A stretch of 6,641 nucleotides of DNA. Source: Fen-1308 sp035319185. GTDB lineage: Bacteria; Nitrospirota; Thermodesulfovibrionia; Thermodesulfovibrionales; Dissulfurispiraceae. Where the stretch lies: contig DATHDF010000105.1 in the NCBI GenBank assembly GCA_035319185.1, forward strand, positions 1 to 6,641. Direction: 5' to 3'. Position numbers and translations under genes: made by a program. Below, one piece after another: positions 1-5,818 of the stretch. Positions within the stretch are counted from its first letter, which is position 1. Every line of letters starts with the position of its first letter. The notes beneath the pieces are model-generated. The model searched no databases. It was not told the origin of the DNA and worked only from the letters and a program-made list of their open reading frames with translations.

Positions 1-1122
1 GACCTGCGGGGCAAGCCGGTCGCATTCGGCGGCAGGACCCTCTCATCGTCCAAAAGCATACCAAAATACCTTAATTCCCCGGAAAGCACCATCTTTAAGA
101 AAAGCGAGTCGTGTTACGCGCTCAACGCCGCCAAAGCGCACATAGCAAAAAAGGGATACACTATCGTCGTCGAGGGTTATTTCGATGTGATCGTTTGCCA
201 TCAGTTCGGGTTTCTGAACACTATAGCGCCGCTCGGCACCGCGCTGACGTCCGGTCATTTGAGGAAACTGAAAAAGATCGCAGACAAGGTGCTCCTTACA
301 TTCGATGCCGATGCAGCAGGAATCGCGGCCGCCAGGAGGACTATCGAGCTGGCGTATGCGGAGGGAATGCTTTCTAAAGTTGTAATGCTGAGCGAGGGAG
401 AGGACCCCGATACATTCCTCAGAAAATACGGTGCCGACAGTTTCAGGAAATTTCTGGCAAAGGCCCTTTCGCCGGTCCAATTCTTCCTTTTGCGGGCAGG
501 AAAAAACAGGATCGACGGCGTGCGCCAGTTGCTGAATATCCTTTCTTCATGCCGGGACAGCCTGCTCAGAGACGACGCGCTGAGGGAGTTGGCGGACCTC
601 GCGAGCGAAAAGGTGCTTAGAGCCGAGCTTGCCGGCCTTGCCCGCAGGCGCCCGACTGCCGGACATGCGGCGTCGCCGGACATACAGCCGCGGATTTCGG
701 AAAATGACAAGGGCCCGTTCGCAGTCCCGATGAGTAGGGAAGAAGAAATCCTGCTGGGCATAGCGTTCAACATACCGCGGGTAGCCAGGCGTATAGCGGA
801 GCGGATCAACGGGCTGGAAATAGAGCATCCGCTTGCCGGGCGCATATTTGAATCAATCAGGGCAGACGACTCGGGCGGGGATTTTACAACCGGCACGATC
901 ATGGCGTCCTGCAGTCCTGAGGAGCAGGCGCTCCTTTCCAGGTTCTCCATCGATCCGGGGATAGACATGGATGAGGTCATGCGCAATATCGACGGCTGCA
1001 TAAGGAAACTTGCCGTCAGACAGGTCGACAAGAAGATCATCGCCGCCAGGAACGCTGGAGATGAAAAGACGCTTCGCCTGCTGCACGCTGAAAAAAAAGG
1101 ATTGATGCAAAAGAGTTGTTGA
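1..1122 (+). CDS. dnaG: DNA primase DnaG, C-terminal two thirds (5' end outside window)
   Basis: DnaG makes the RNA primers for chromosome replication and works with the DnaB helicase at the fork. The frame is open from base 1, giving 373 codons that end in TGA. The TOPRIM catalytic core is visible: the general-base Glu of EGYFDV is window codon 58, and the metal-binding aspartates of FDADAAG are codons 102 and 104. The 44-residue spacing between the Glu and the first Asp equals that of E. coli E265 to D309. GEDPDTF, another conserved metal-site motif, follows. This alignment implies that about 207 residues (zinc-binding domain and start of the polymerase domain) lie upstream, for a normal total near 580. 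From about codon 244 the C-terminal part matches the position of the helicase-interacting domain, joined by a Pro/Ala/Ser-rich linker. rpoD follows after 42 bp in the same direction, the usual macromolecular-synthesis gene pairing. Identity is secure; only the true start is unseen. Confidence 0.96.
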   Translation, partial: DLRGKPVAFGGRTLSSSKSIPKYLNSPESTIFKKSESCYALNAAKAHIAKKGYTIVVEGYFDVIVCHQFGFLNTIAPLGTALTSGHLRKLKKIADKVLLTFDADAAGIAAARRTIELAYAEGMLSKVVMLSEGEDPDTFLRKYGADSFRKFLAKALSPVQFFLLRAGKNRIDGVRQLLNILSSCRDSLLRDDALRELADLASEKVLRAELAGLARRRPTAGHAASPDIQPRISENDKGPFAVPMSREEEILLGIAFNIPRVARRIAERINGLEIEHPLAGRIFESIRADDSGGDFTTGTIMASCSPEEQALLSRFSIDPGIDMDEVMRNIDGCIRKLAVRQVDKKIIAARNAGDEKTLRLLHAEKKGLMQKSC

Positions 1123-1150
1123 ACTTTTTCGCTCAAAAAAATCAAAATAG

Positions 1151-1160
1151 GAGAGGAGGT
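1151..1160 (+). promoter_or_regulatory. Strong Shine-Dalgarno that fixes the TTG start of rpoD
   Basis: GAGAGGAGGT lies 4 nt before TTG 1165. There is no in-frame ATG, GTG or TTG between the dnaG stop (1120-1122) and this TTG, so it is the most upstream normal start and the best one. A strong ribosome site may compensate for the weak TTG codon. Confidence 0.85.
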
Positions 1161-1164
1161 ATCC

Positions 1165-2691
1165 TTGAAGGGACCCTTTGACGTTTATAAAAACGGCTTC
1201 GATGACGGCGAAGATGACGATTCTGACGGGCACCTTTCTGATGAACATTCATTTCAGGAAGGCGACGCTGCAGAAACCGAAGAGATCGGAGCCGATACCG
1301 ACAAGGAGTTCGACCCCCTCAAATCTTACCTGAAAGGCATCAGCGCCCTCCCCCTGCTTACCAAGGAAGGCGAAGTCGAGATCGCGCGCCAGATCGAAGA
1401 AGGCAAAGAAAAGATCGAAGGCGTACTGTACACAATCCCTTTCGTGATAAAAAAACTCGCTATGCTGGGCAAGCTTGCCGACAGCGGCGAGGCCCCGCTT
1501 GTAGATCTTATCCAGGATGGAGAAGACCTCTCCGATGAGGACATACTTGAAGAGAAAGAGAGGTTCTCCCGCATCACTGCCGAGATTGCGGACCTGGCCG
1601 AAAAAAGACGGCTGCTGCTGAAACCTGACGCGCCATCTAAGAAAACAAAGCGGCCTCAGGCGTCCGGAGCAGCTGCATCGCCGGACTCCAGAGTGGTGGA
1701 CAACAAGGAATTGCTGATCGCCAAAATCAAAGAGCTGAACCTGAGGCCGGATGTTACAAACGCTTTTTTCGAAGAGCTCAGAATAATGGGAGATCAGATA
1801 CAGAGGCTGCAGGAAAAGATGTGCGCCATGAAAAAATCTCGCAACAACAGCGAAATGAAGGAGTGCATGGCTGAAACTGCCGTCATCGAAGAGTCCTTCG
1901 GGGTCGGAAGCGACGAGATCGTCAGGATCTCGCGTGAGGTGCTTGACGCGGACCAGGAGGTTGACAGGGCAAAGAGCAGGCTCGTGGAGGCGAATCTGAG
2001 GCTTGTCATCAGCGTCGCCAAGAGATATATAGGTAAAGGGCTCACCCTTGGAGATCTCATTCAGGAAGGTAATATCGGTCTCATGCGGGCGGTCGACAAG
2101 TTCGAATACAGAAGGGGCTACAAGTTCAGCACATACGCGACCTGGTGGATACGCCAGGCCATCAGCCGTGCGTTGGCGGACCAGTCCAGAACTATCAGGA
2201 TCCCCGTCCATATGATCGAAAACATAAATCTGATAAACAGGACAGCCAAGCAGCTGGTCCAGGAAGCGGGGGCCGATCCGAACGCCGAGGACATTTCCAA
2301 ACGGGTGAATATCCCGGTCAACCGTGTGCGAAACATCATGAAGATTACAAAGGAGCCCATATCGATTGAGACGCCGGTCGGCGACGAGGAAGACGCCATG
2401 CTCAAGGACTTCATTGAGGACAAGTCCATACAGTCTCCGCTCGAAATTGCGATTCAGGACGACCTGAAGGCCCAGATAGACAAGGTCCTCTGCACTCTTT
2501 CTCCCAAGGAGCAGCTGGTGATACGCAGAAGATACGGGCTGGACGAAGACGTGCCTCGCACCCTCGAAGAAGTCGGGCAGGAATTCGACGTAACGAGAGA
2601 GAGGATCCGCCAGATCGAGGTCAAGGCGATCAGGAAACTCAAACATCCCTCCCGCAACAAATGGTTAAGAGATTTTCTCAATAAGCAATAG
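1165..2691 (+). CDS. rpoD: RNA polymerase primary sigma factor RpoD (sigma-70, group 1)
   Basis: This is the housekeeping sigma factor that directs RNA polymerase to -10/-35 promoters. It has 508 residues from TTG. Region 1.2 begins near residue 50 (DPLKSYLKGI). A non-conserved segment of about 180 residues follows, including a Lys/Ser/Ala-rich flexible stretch near 153-181. Region 2 runs from about 268 to 340, with the core-binding DLIQEGNIGLMRAVDKF (297-313) and the melting and -10 helix YATWWIRQAISRAL (324-337). Region 3 is about 341-425. Region 4 ends with the -35-binding helix-turn-helix TLEEVGQEFDVTRERIRQIE (466-485) and a final KHPSR. The first 50 residues hold 19 Asp/Glu and only 3 Lys, so a full folded region 1.1 appears absent or reduced. 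The gene lies directly behind dnaG and is probably co-transcribed with it. It ends in TAG. The RpoD assignment is firm; the role of the short acidic N-terminus is an inference. Confidence 0.97.
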   Translation: MKGPFDVYKNGFDDGEDDDSDGHLSDEHSFQEGDAAETEEIGADTDKEFDPLKSYLKGISALPLLTKEGEVEIARQIEEGKEKIEGVLYTIPFVIKKLAMLGKLADSGEAPLVDLIQDGEDLSDEDILEEKERFSRITAEIADLAEKRRLLLKPDAPSKKTKRPQASGAAASPDSRVVDNKELLIAKIKELNLRPDVTNAFFEELRIMGDQIQRLQEKMCAMKKSRNNSEMKECMAETAVIEESFGVGSDEIVRISREVLDADQEVDRAKSRLVEANLRLVISVAKRYIGKGLTLGDLIQEGNIGLMRAVDKFEYRRGYKFSTYATWWIRQAISRALADQSRTIRIPVHMIENINLINRTAKQLVQEAGADPNAEDISKRVNIPVNRVRNIMKITKEPISIETPVGDEEDAMLKDFIEDKSIQSPLEIAIQDDLKAQIDKVLCTLSPKEQLVIRRRYGLDEDVPRTLEEVGQEFDVTRERIRQIEVKAIRKLKHPSRNKWLRDFLNKQ

Positions 2692-2709
2692 CGGGCGCAG
2701 CCTTCTGAT

Positions 2710-2739
2710 TTGACAGGCGCGTCCATTTGCGATTATAGT
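2710..2739 (+). promoter_or_regulatory. Sigma-70 promoter for the tRNA (and probably the gene after it)
   Basis: A perfect -35 TTGACA (2710-2715) is followed by an 18-bp spacer and -10 TATAGT (2734-2739). It lies just after the rpoD stop. Transcription would start near 2746, giving a pre-tRNA leader of about 60 nt. It is the best consensus promoter in the window, as expected for a stable-RNA gene. Confidence 0.8.
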
Positions 2740-2749
2740 AAACGCTTGC

Positions 2750-2783
2750 GGGCCCCTGGCACTGTTTGTTTTTTTGCCGGCCC
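2750..2783 (+). other. Possible hairpin in the tRNA 5' leader
   Basis: GGGCC (2750-2754) and GGC (2758-2760) can pair with GGCCC (2779-2783) and GCC (2776-2778). This gives a bulged 8-bp stem with a U-rich 15-nt loop. The T-run lies in the loop rather than after the stem, so it is not an intrinsic terminator. It sits between the predicted transcription start and the mature tRNA 5' end and could affect processing. It may also be chance, since the area is GC-rich. Confidence 0.4.
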
Positions 2784-2806
2784 AAGCCGCTTCGTCTGCT
2801 TTAAGC

Positions 2807-2879
2807 GGGCCCATAGCTCAGTTGGTAGAGCTACCGGCTCATAACCGGTTGGTCCCAGGTTCGAGTCCTGGTGGGCCCA
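2807..2879 (+). tRNA. tRNA with anticodon CAT (elongator Met most likely; Ile2 possible)
   Basis: A full 73-nt cloverleaf can be drawn. The acceptor GGGCCCA pairs with TGGGCCC (2872-2878), with discriminator A at 2879. The D stem is GCTC/GAGC. The anticodon stem ACCGG/CCGGT encloses loop CTCATAA. The variable loop is TGGTC. The T stem CCAGG/CCTGG encloses TTCGAGT. It is not the initiator: the first acceptor pair is G-C and the anticodon stem lacks the GGG/CCC run. A CAT anticodon can also belong to tRNA-Ile2, whose C34 becomes lysidine, and sequence alone does not settle this here. TCA follows rather than CCA, so the CCA tail must be added enzymatically. The gene lies between rpoD and a zinc-ribbon gene. 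Confidence 0.95.
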
Positions 2880-2930
2880 TCAAATATCGTCAAGTCGCGC
2901 CGGGTACAAAGCACCGGACATCCGCAGCAC

Positions 2931-2940
2931 GAGAGGAGTT
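2931..2940 (+). promoter_or_regulatory. Shine-Dalgarno that decides the GTG start of the zinc-ribbon gene
   Basis: GAGAGGAGTT lies with its AGGAG core (2934-2938) 5 nt before GTG 2944. This supports the GTG over later ATG codons and gives the usual family N-terminus (MDEQLQILVDLQKLD). Confidence 0.8.
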
Positions 2941-2943
2941 AAA

Positions 2944-3687
2944 GTGGACGAACAGTTGCAAATTCTGGTCGACCTGCAGAAGCTCGACACAAACATACTC
3001 AATCTGCGCCTGAAGATCGAGGCAGCGCCTGCCGCCGTAAAAACGGACGAGGCTTCCTATAAAGAGGCCCTGAAGTCATTCGAAACAGCACGCCAGCAGC
3101 AACAATCCCTTGAGAAAAAGAAAAAGGACAAGGAGCGCCTGATAGACGAGCTGACCGAAAAGATCAAAAAACTGAAGTCGCGATCACCTGAGATAAAGAC
3201 CAACAAGGAGTATCAGGCCAACCTTAAAGAGATTGAATCGGTGGAGGCGGAAATACGGTCGGCTGAGGATGATATTCTTGCTGTCATGGAGATCATCGAC
3301 GCTGCGACGAAGCGAACGGAAGCAGAAAATGCGCGGCTCGCGGAAGCCAAGGCGAAGGCAGATGCTCTAAATAAGGAAAAGGAACAGGAAGTCCGCGTCC
3401 TTGAACAAGACCTTGCTGCGCTGAAAAACAGGAGGAAGGAGTTCTCCGAAAAAATCGAGGCTGATCTTTATACGCTCTATATGAACCTCCTGAAGAGCGG
3501 CAGGGGTCTGGCTGTGGCCGAGGTGCAAAAAGAAATATGCGGAGGGTGCAATATGAATATACCTCCACAGCTCTTTGTAGAGATAAAGACCAGCGGGACT
3601 ATCTTCCGGTGCCCTCAGTGCAGACGCATACTTTATTACGAGAAACCGGCGGGGGAAGGCAGCGAACCCGCGGCGGCTCAGGGATAG
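2944..3687 (+). CDS. Coiled-coil protein with C-terminal C4 zinc ribbon (COG1579-like)
   Basis: The protein has 247 residues from GTG. The first ~190 residues are almost entirely charged heptad-like helix rich in Lys, Glu, Ala and Gln, which predicts a long antiparallel coiled coil. The C-terminus carries a four-cysteine zinc ribbon: C199-x2-C202 (ICGGCNMNIPP) and C223-x2-C226 (FRCPQCRR), followed by ILYYE. This is the layout of the widespread bacterial family called C4-type zinc ribbon domain-containing protein, suggested to bind nucleic acid or protein partners but without an agreed function. There is no signal peptide or membrane segment, so it should be cytosolic. It lies 64 bp after the tRNA with no clear promoter or terminator between, so it probably shares the tRNA promoter. 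Family assignment is confident; molecular function is unknown. Confidence 0.9.
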   Translation: MDEQLQILVDLQKLDTNILNLRLKIEAAPAAVKTDEASYKEALKSFETARQQQQSLEKKKKDKERLIDELTEKIKKLKSRSPEIKTNKEYQANLKEIESVEAEIRSAEDDILAVMEIIDAATKRTEAENARLAEAKAKADALNKEKEQEVRVLEQDLAALKNRRKEFSEKIEADLYTLYMNLLKSGRGLAVAEVQKEICGGCNMNIPPQLFVEIKTSGTIFRCPQCRRILYYEKPAGEGSEPAAAQG

Positions 3688-3692
3688 GCATT

Positions 3693-3707
3693 GCAGCAGT
3701 ACCTGCT
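3693..3707 (+). other. Short perfect hairpin after the zinc-ribbon gene
   Basis: CAGCAG (3693-3698), loop TAC, CTGCTG (3702-3707) form a 6-bp stem that begins 5 nt after the stop codon. No T-run follows, so it is not a standard intrinsic terminator. It could protect the 3' end or act with a factor-dependent terminator. Confidence 0.35.
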
Positions 3708-3746
3708 GTTCAGCATGGGATTATTGCCGGACGAGACAAAATAGCT

Positions 3747-3778
3747 AATTTCTTTATAAGCAATATTTATGCTATAGT
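3747..3778 (+). promoter_or_regulatory. Putative lysR promoter with almost no 5' leader
   Basis: AATTTCTTT (3747-3755) is followed 17 bp after its last base by a -10-like TATAGT (3773-3778), and ATG 3788 comes 9 bp later. The -35 part is a poor match to TTGACA. The predicted start lies about 3 nt before the ATG. The same layout recurs at 5778-5809 before the REC-PAS gene, which raises confidence somewhat. An imperfect dyad, AGCA (3759-3762) and TGCT (3770-3773), overlaps the spacer and could be an autoregulatory LysR site. Confidence 0.5.
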
Positions 3779-3787
3779 ATTCAATAC

Positions 3788-4714
3788 ATGGGAATGGAAG
3801 ATCATAAGCTCAAGGTTTTCTGCACTGTAGCTGAGACGAAGAGCTTCTCGAAGACTTCAGAGATCATTCATCTCACGCAACCGGCGGTCAGCCTGCAGGT
3901 CCAGGCGCTCGAAGAGATATATGAGACAAAGCTCTTCGACAGGACCAGCGGCTCGATCAATCTGACCCCGTCTGGCGAAGTCCTTTATAAATACGCCAAA
4001 GACATTCTCGCGTTGTATGCCCTCGCTGAAAAAGACATCTCCAAGATCACCGGACTCGTGAAGGGCAGCATCAAGATAGGCGCAGGCACGACCTTCGGCA
4101 ACCACATCCTTCCAAGCATAATCGTCGACTTCAAGCGTACGCACCCGAAGATCGAAATCGATGTTTTCATCGGCAACACAAAGCGGATCATGGACCTGCT
4201 GCATGCCGGCGCAGTTGATGTAGGCATAGTCGGTGATGTTCCTTCGAAAAGCAAGGTTGTAGTTGAGCCGATAATGTCCGACGAGCTTTACTTTATTGCG
4301 CCGCCTGACCATCCGTGGAGCAAGAAAAAGACGATATCAGTCCTTGAGATTCAGAAGGAACCCATCGTGTTCAGGGAGGAAGGTTCGGGCACCCGGCTCA
4401 TCATAGAACGCTTCCTTGCCGACAACGGCGTGAGCGTGTCCAATCTTCAGATCGCAGTCATTCTCGGCAGCACAAGCTCTATCAAAGAGGCTGTCGAAAA
4501 AGGCATGGGCGTTTCGATTCTTTCCAAGTGGGCCGTCAGAAAAGAGGTCCAGAGGGGTATTTTGAAGGCAATTGCCCCGAAGGAAGGGAGGATTACAAGG
4601 GAATTCTCACTGGTGATACCCAAGAACACGATTCTGCCGCATGCAGTGGACGAATTTATCAGTTATCTGAAGGCATATTCCTACGAAAAAATGGTCCCCG
4701 AATACAAAATATAG
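3788..4714 (+). CDS. LysR-type transcriptional regulator, probably selenium-metabolism associated
   Basis: The protein has 308 residues. An N-terminal winged helix-turn-helix (about residues 8-67) carries the LysR signature: FCTVAETKSFSKTSEIIHLT, then QPAVSLQVQALEE and LTPSG. A linker helix follows, then a two-lobed substrate-binding-like effector domain from about residue 91 (VKGSIKIGAG) to 300, including REEGSGTR (197-203) near the usual effector cleft. Such proteins bind T-N11-A type operators as tetramers and respond to a small ligand. The gene runs tail-to-tail into selD with adjacent stop codons. I recall an NCBI family named selenium metabolism-associated LysR regulator; the context fits it, but I could not search. 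Two starts are possible. ATG 3788 has no Shine-Dalgarno. ATG 3794 gives the family-typical MEDHKLKVF but has a GGGA directly abutting it. The ligand and targets are not visible. Confidence 0.9.
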   Translation: MGMEDHKLKVFCTVAETKSFSKTSEIIHLTQPAVSLQVQALEEIYETKLFDRTSGSINLTPSGEVLYKYAKDILALYALAEKDISKITGLVKGSIKIGAGTTFGNHILPSIIVDFKRTHPKIEIDVFIGNTKRIMDLLHAGAVDVGIVGDVPSKSKVVVEPIMSDELYFIAPPDHPWSKKKTISVLEIQKEPIVFREEGSGTRLIIERFLADNGVSVSNLQIAVILGSTSSIKEAVEKGMGVSILSKWAVRKEVQRGILKAIAPKEGRITREFSLVIPKNTILPHAVDEFISYLKAYSYEKMVPEYKI

Positions 4715-5725
4715 TCATCGCACTACCACTTTTCCAGAACCGCCCGCAACCTTGCCGATAACCGCGTAATAAGCCCCGGCCTCTTCGAAAAATTTCAGAC
4801 CGGCCTCCTTCACGGTAATGAGAAGCCCTCCCGAAGTCTGAGGGTCGCACAGCAACAGTTTCAACTCTTCCGAAATGGCTGGGGCAAATTGAACCCTGCC
4901 CTCTAAAAACCGTAGATTGTGATATGCGCCCTCGGGTACCATGCCGGAATCGATCATTTCCCTCACCCTGTCCATAAATGGCACACTGCCGGCGTTTAAA
5001 ACAAAATCGACGGATGAATCCCTTAACATGTTTACAGCATGTCCGAGCAGGCCAAAGCCTGTTATATCCGTACATGCGCTAGCCCCGGCCCGCACGGCAA
5101 TTGCCGATACCACGTCGTTCAATGTCAGCATCCAGTCAACCGCAGACCCGATGTCCGAATCGGTCAATTTGCCGCCCTTGAGCGCTGTTGTCAGTATGCC
5201 GACCCCCAGAGGCTTTGTCATTACAATAATGTCGCCTTCCTGCGATCCGCTCACCCGCAGAATCCGCTCCCTGTCGACCACCCCGGTAACGGAAAGGCCA
5301 AACCGGATCTCGTCATTCTGAAAGCTGTGGCCCCCTATCAATGCGGCCCCTGAACGGTTGAGAGTCGATACCGCCCCTTTGATTATCTCTTTCAGCACGG
5401 CAGGCTCGTAGTCGCATGAAGGGAAACCGGCAATTGCAAGCGCCGAAAGCGGCCTGCCGCCCATGGCATAAATGTCACTGATCGAATTTGCGGCGCTAAT
5501 CGCCCCGAAATTAAACGGATCGTTCACCACGGGCGCAATAACATCAACGGTCTCAACTACCGCACTGTCCCCGATCAGATGCACGCCTGCGTCGTCGCCA
5601 GGACCGACAAGTATATCCGGAGAGGCAGTATTACGAATATCGCCTATTATTTCTTCCAGGTCCGCCGGACCTATCTTCGCAGCTCAGCCGGCAGCCTTGA
5701 TCTTTTCCGTCAAACGGTAATCCAT
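4715..5725 (-). CDS. selD: Selenide, water dikinase (selenophosphate synthetase), selenocysteine-containing
   Basis: SelD converts selenide and ATP to selenophosphate, the selenium donor for Sec-tRNA, selenouridine in tRNA and some molybdenum enzymes. The gene reads on the minus strand from ATG (first base 5725) to TGA 4717-4715. It is 336 residues if the in-frame TGA at 5686-5684 is read as Sec14; without recoding it appears as a 13-residue stub plus a 289-residue fragment. The context AAGUAAKIGP aligns U14 with E. coli Cys17 and K17 with essential Lys20; the E. coli Cys19 position is Ala16. Further motifs are GPGDDAG (41-47, ATP/Mg site), GGHS (131-134), TDITGFGLLGH (219-229) and CDPQTSGG (293-300), spanning AIRS-like N and C domains. 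Length is near the usual ~345. A GGTGA at 5740-5736 lies 10 nt before the ATG as a modest ribosome site. The organism must also carry selA/B/C elsewhere. Identity is very secure and recoding is strongly supported. Confidence 0.95.
5658..5672 (-). promoter_or_regulatory. Bacterial SECIS-like hairpin in the selD coding sequence
   Basis: On the minus strand AGGTCC (5672-5667), loop GGC (5666-5664) and GGACCT (5663-5658) form a perfect 6-bp stem, extendable by a T-G wobble at 5673/5657. The loop begins 17 nt after the TGA, and its first two bases are G. Known bacterial SECIS elements have the apical loop roughly 16-37 nt after UGA with a G among its first two bases, so this would bind SelB. It is inside coding sequence, so it also encodes residues around GPAD. 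Confidence 0.75.
5684..5686 (-). other. In-frame TGA predicted to encode selenocysteine (Sec14 of SelD)
   Basis: The TGA replaces the catalytic Cys codon of SelD. Reading frame and family-conserved residues continue without interruption on both sides: KIKAAG before it, AAKIGPADLEEII after it. A frameshift or pseudogene would not put the lesion exactly at the family's known Cys/Sec position. Confidence 0.92.
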
Positions 5726-5747
5726 GTGAGTTCCGTCACCATGTTCT

Positions 5748-5770
5748 GCCCCGGCATTTAACGGCGGGGC
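5748..5770 (-). other. GC-rich hairpin in the putative selD 5' leader
   Basis: GCCCCG (5748-5753) and CGGGGC (5765-5770) form a 6-bp all-GC stem with an 11-nt loop. It lies between the putative selD -10 (5807-5802) and the selD ATG, 22 nt upstream of the ATG. No T-run follows on either strand, so a plain terminator is unlikely. A role in translation or mRNA stability is possible. Confidence 0.4.
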
Positions 5771-5777
5771 TATTCTA

Positions 5778-5809
5778 AATTTCTTTTCGCAGAATCCGAT
5801 AATTATACT
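5778..5809 (+). promoter_or_regulatory. Putative promoter of the REC-PAS gene, same layout as lysR
   Basis: AATTTCTTT (5778-5786), 17 bp, TATACT (5804-5809), 9 bp, ATG 5819. Both the nine-base element and every spacing match the region before lysR exactly. The predicted transcript begins about 3 nt before the ATG, and no Shine-Dalgarno is present. Confidence 0.5.
5802..5807 (-). promoter_or_regulatory. Putative -10 box of selD
   Basis: The minus strand reads TATAAT, a perfect -10 consensus, from 5807 to 5802. No good -35 is present at 16-18 bp (for 17 bp the hexamer is ATGCGT, inside the REC-PAS gene), so an activator may be needed. The expected start near 5795 gives a leader of about 70 nt. 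It overlaps the opposite-strand -10 of the REC-PAS gene. Confidence 0.45.
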
Positions 5810-5818
5810 ATATAAGCT

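Noticed and set aside
255..1145. A 296-codon open frame antisense to dnaG.
   Set aside because: It is a Ser-rich, low-complexity shadow of the primase frame with no domain signal.
1120..1165. The dnaG TGA stop is in the same frame as rpoD with an open frame between, so in a Sec-using organism it could look like a recoded fusion.
   Set aside because: DnaG reaches its normal length at this TGA, rpoD has its own strong Shine-Dalgarno and start, and no SECIS-like hairpin follows within 40 nt. A shared frame has a one-in-three chance.
1249..2646. A 465-codon open frame antisense to rpoD.
   Set aside because: It mirrors rpoD codon structure, resembles no family I recognise, and the sense strand is a secure gene.
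2750..2783. Hairpin with a T-run as an intrinsic terminator for rpoD.
   Set aside because: The seven T residues are in the loop rather than after the stem, and the structure lies downstream of the tRNA promoter.
2774..3013. A 79-codon open frame containing PIAQLVELPAHNRLVPGSSPGG.
   Set aside because: This is the well-known spurious peptide made by translating a tRNA gene; the tRNA explains it.
3537..3830. A 97-codon open frame across the end of the zinc-ribbon gene and the lysR promoter.
   Set aside because: It is out of frame with two supported genes and has no family features.
4715..5584. selD as a 289-residue protein starting at GTG 5584, or as a pseudogene.
   Set aside because: That start would remove the catalytic residue, the essential Lys17 and most of the GPGDDAG site, while the upstream frame encodes exactly those parts.
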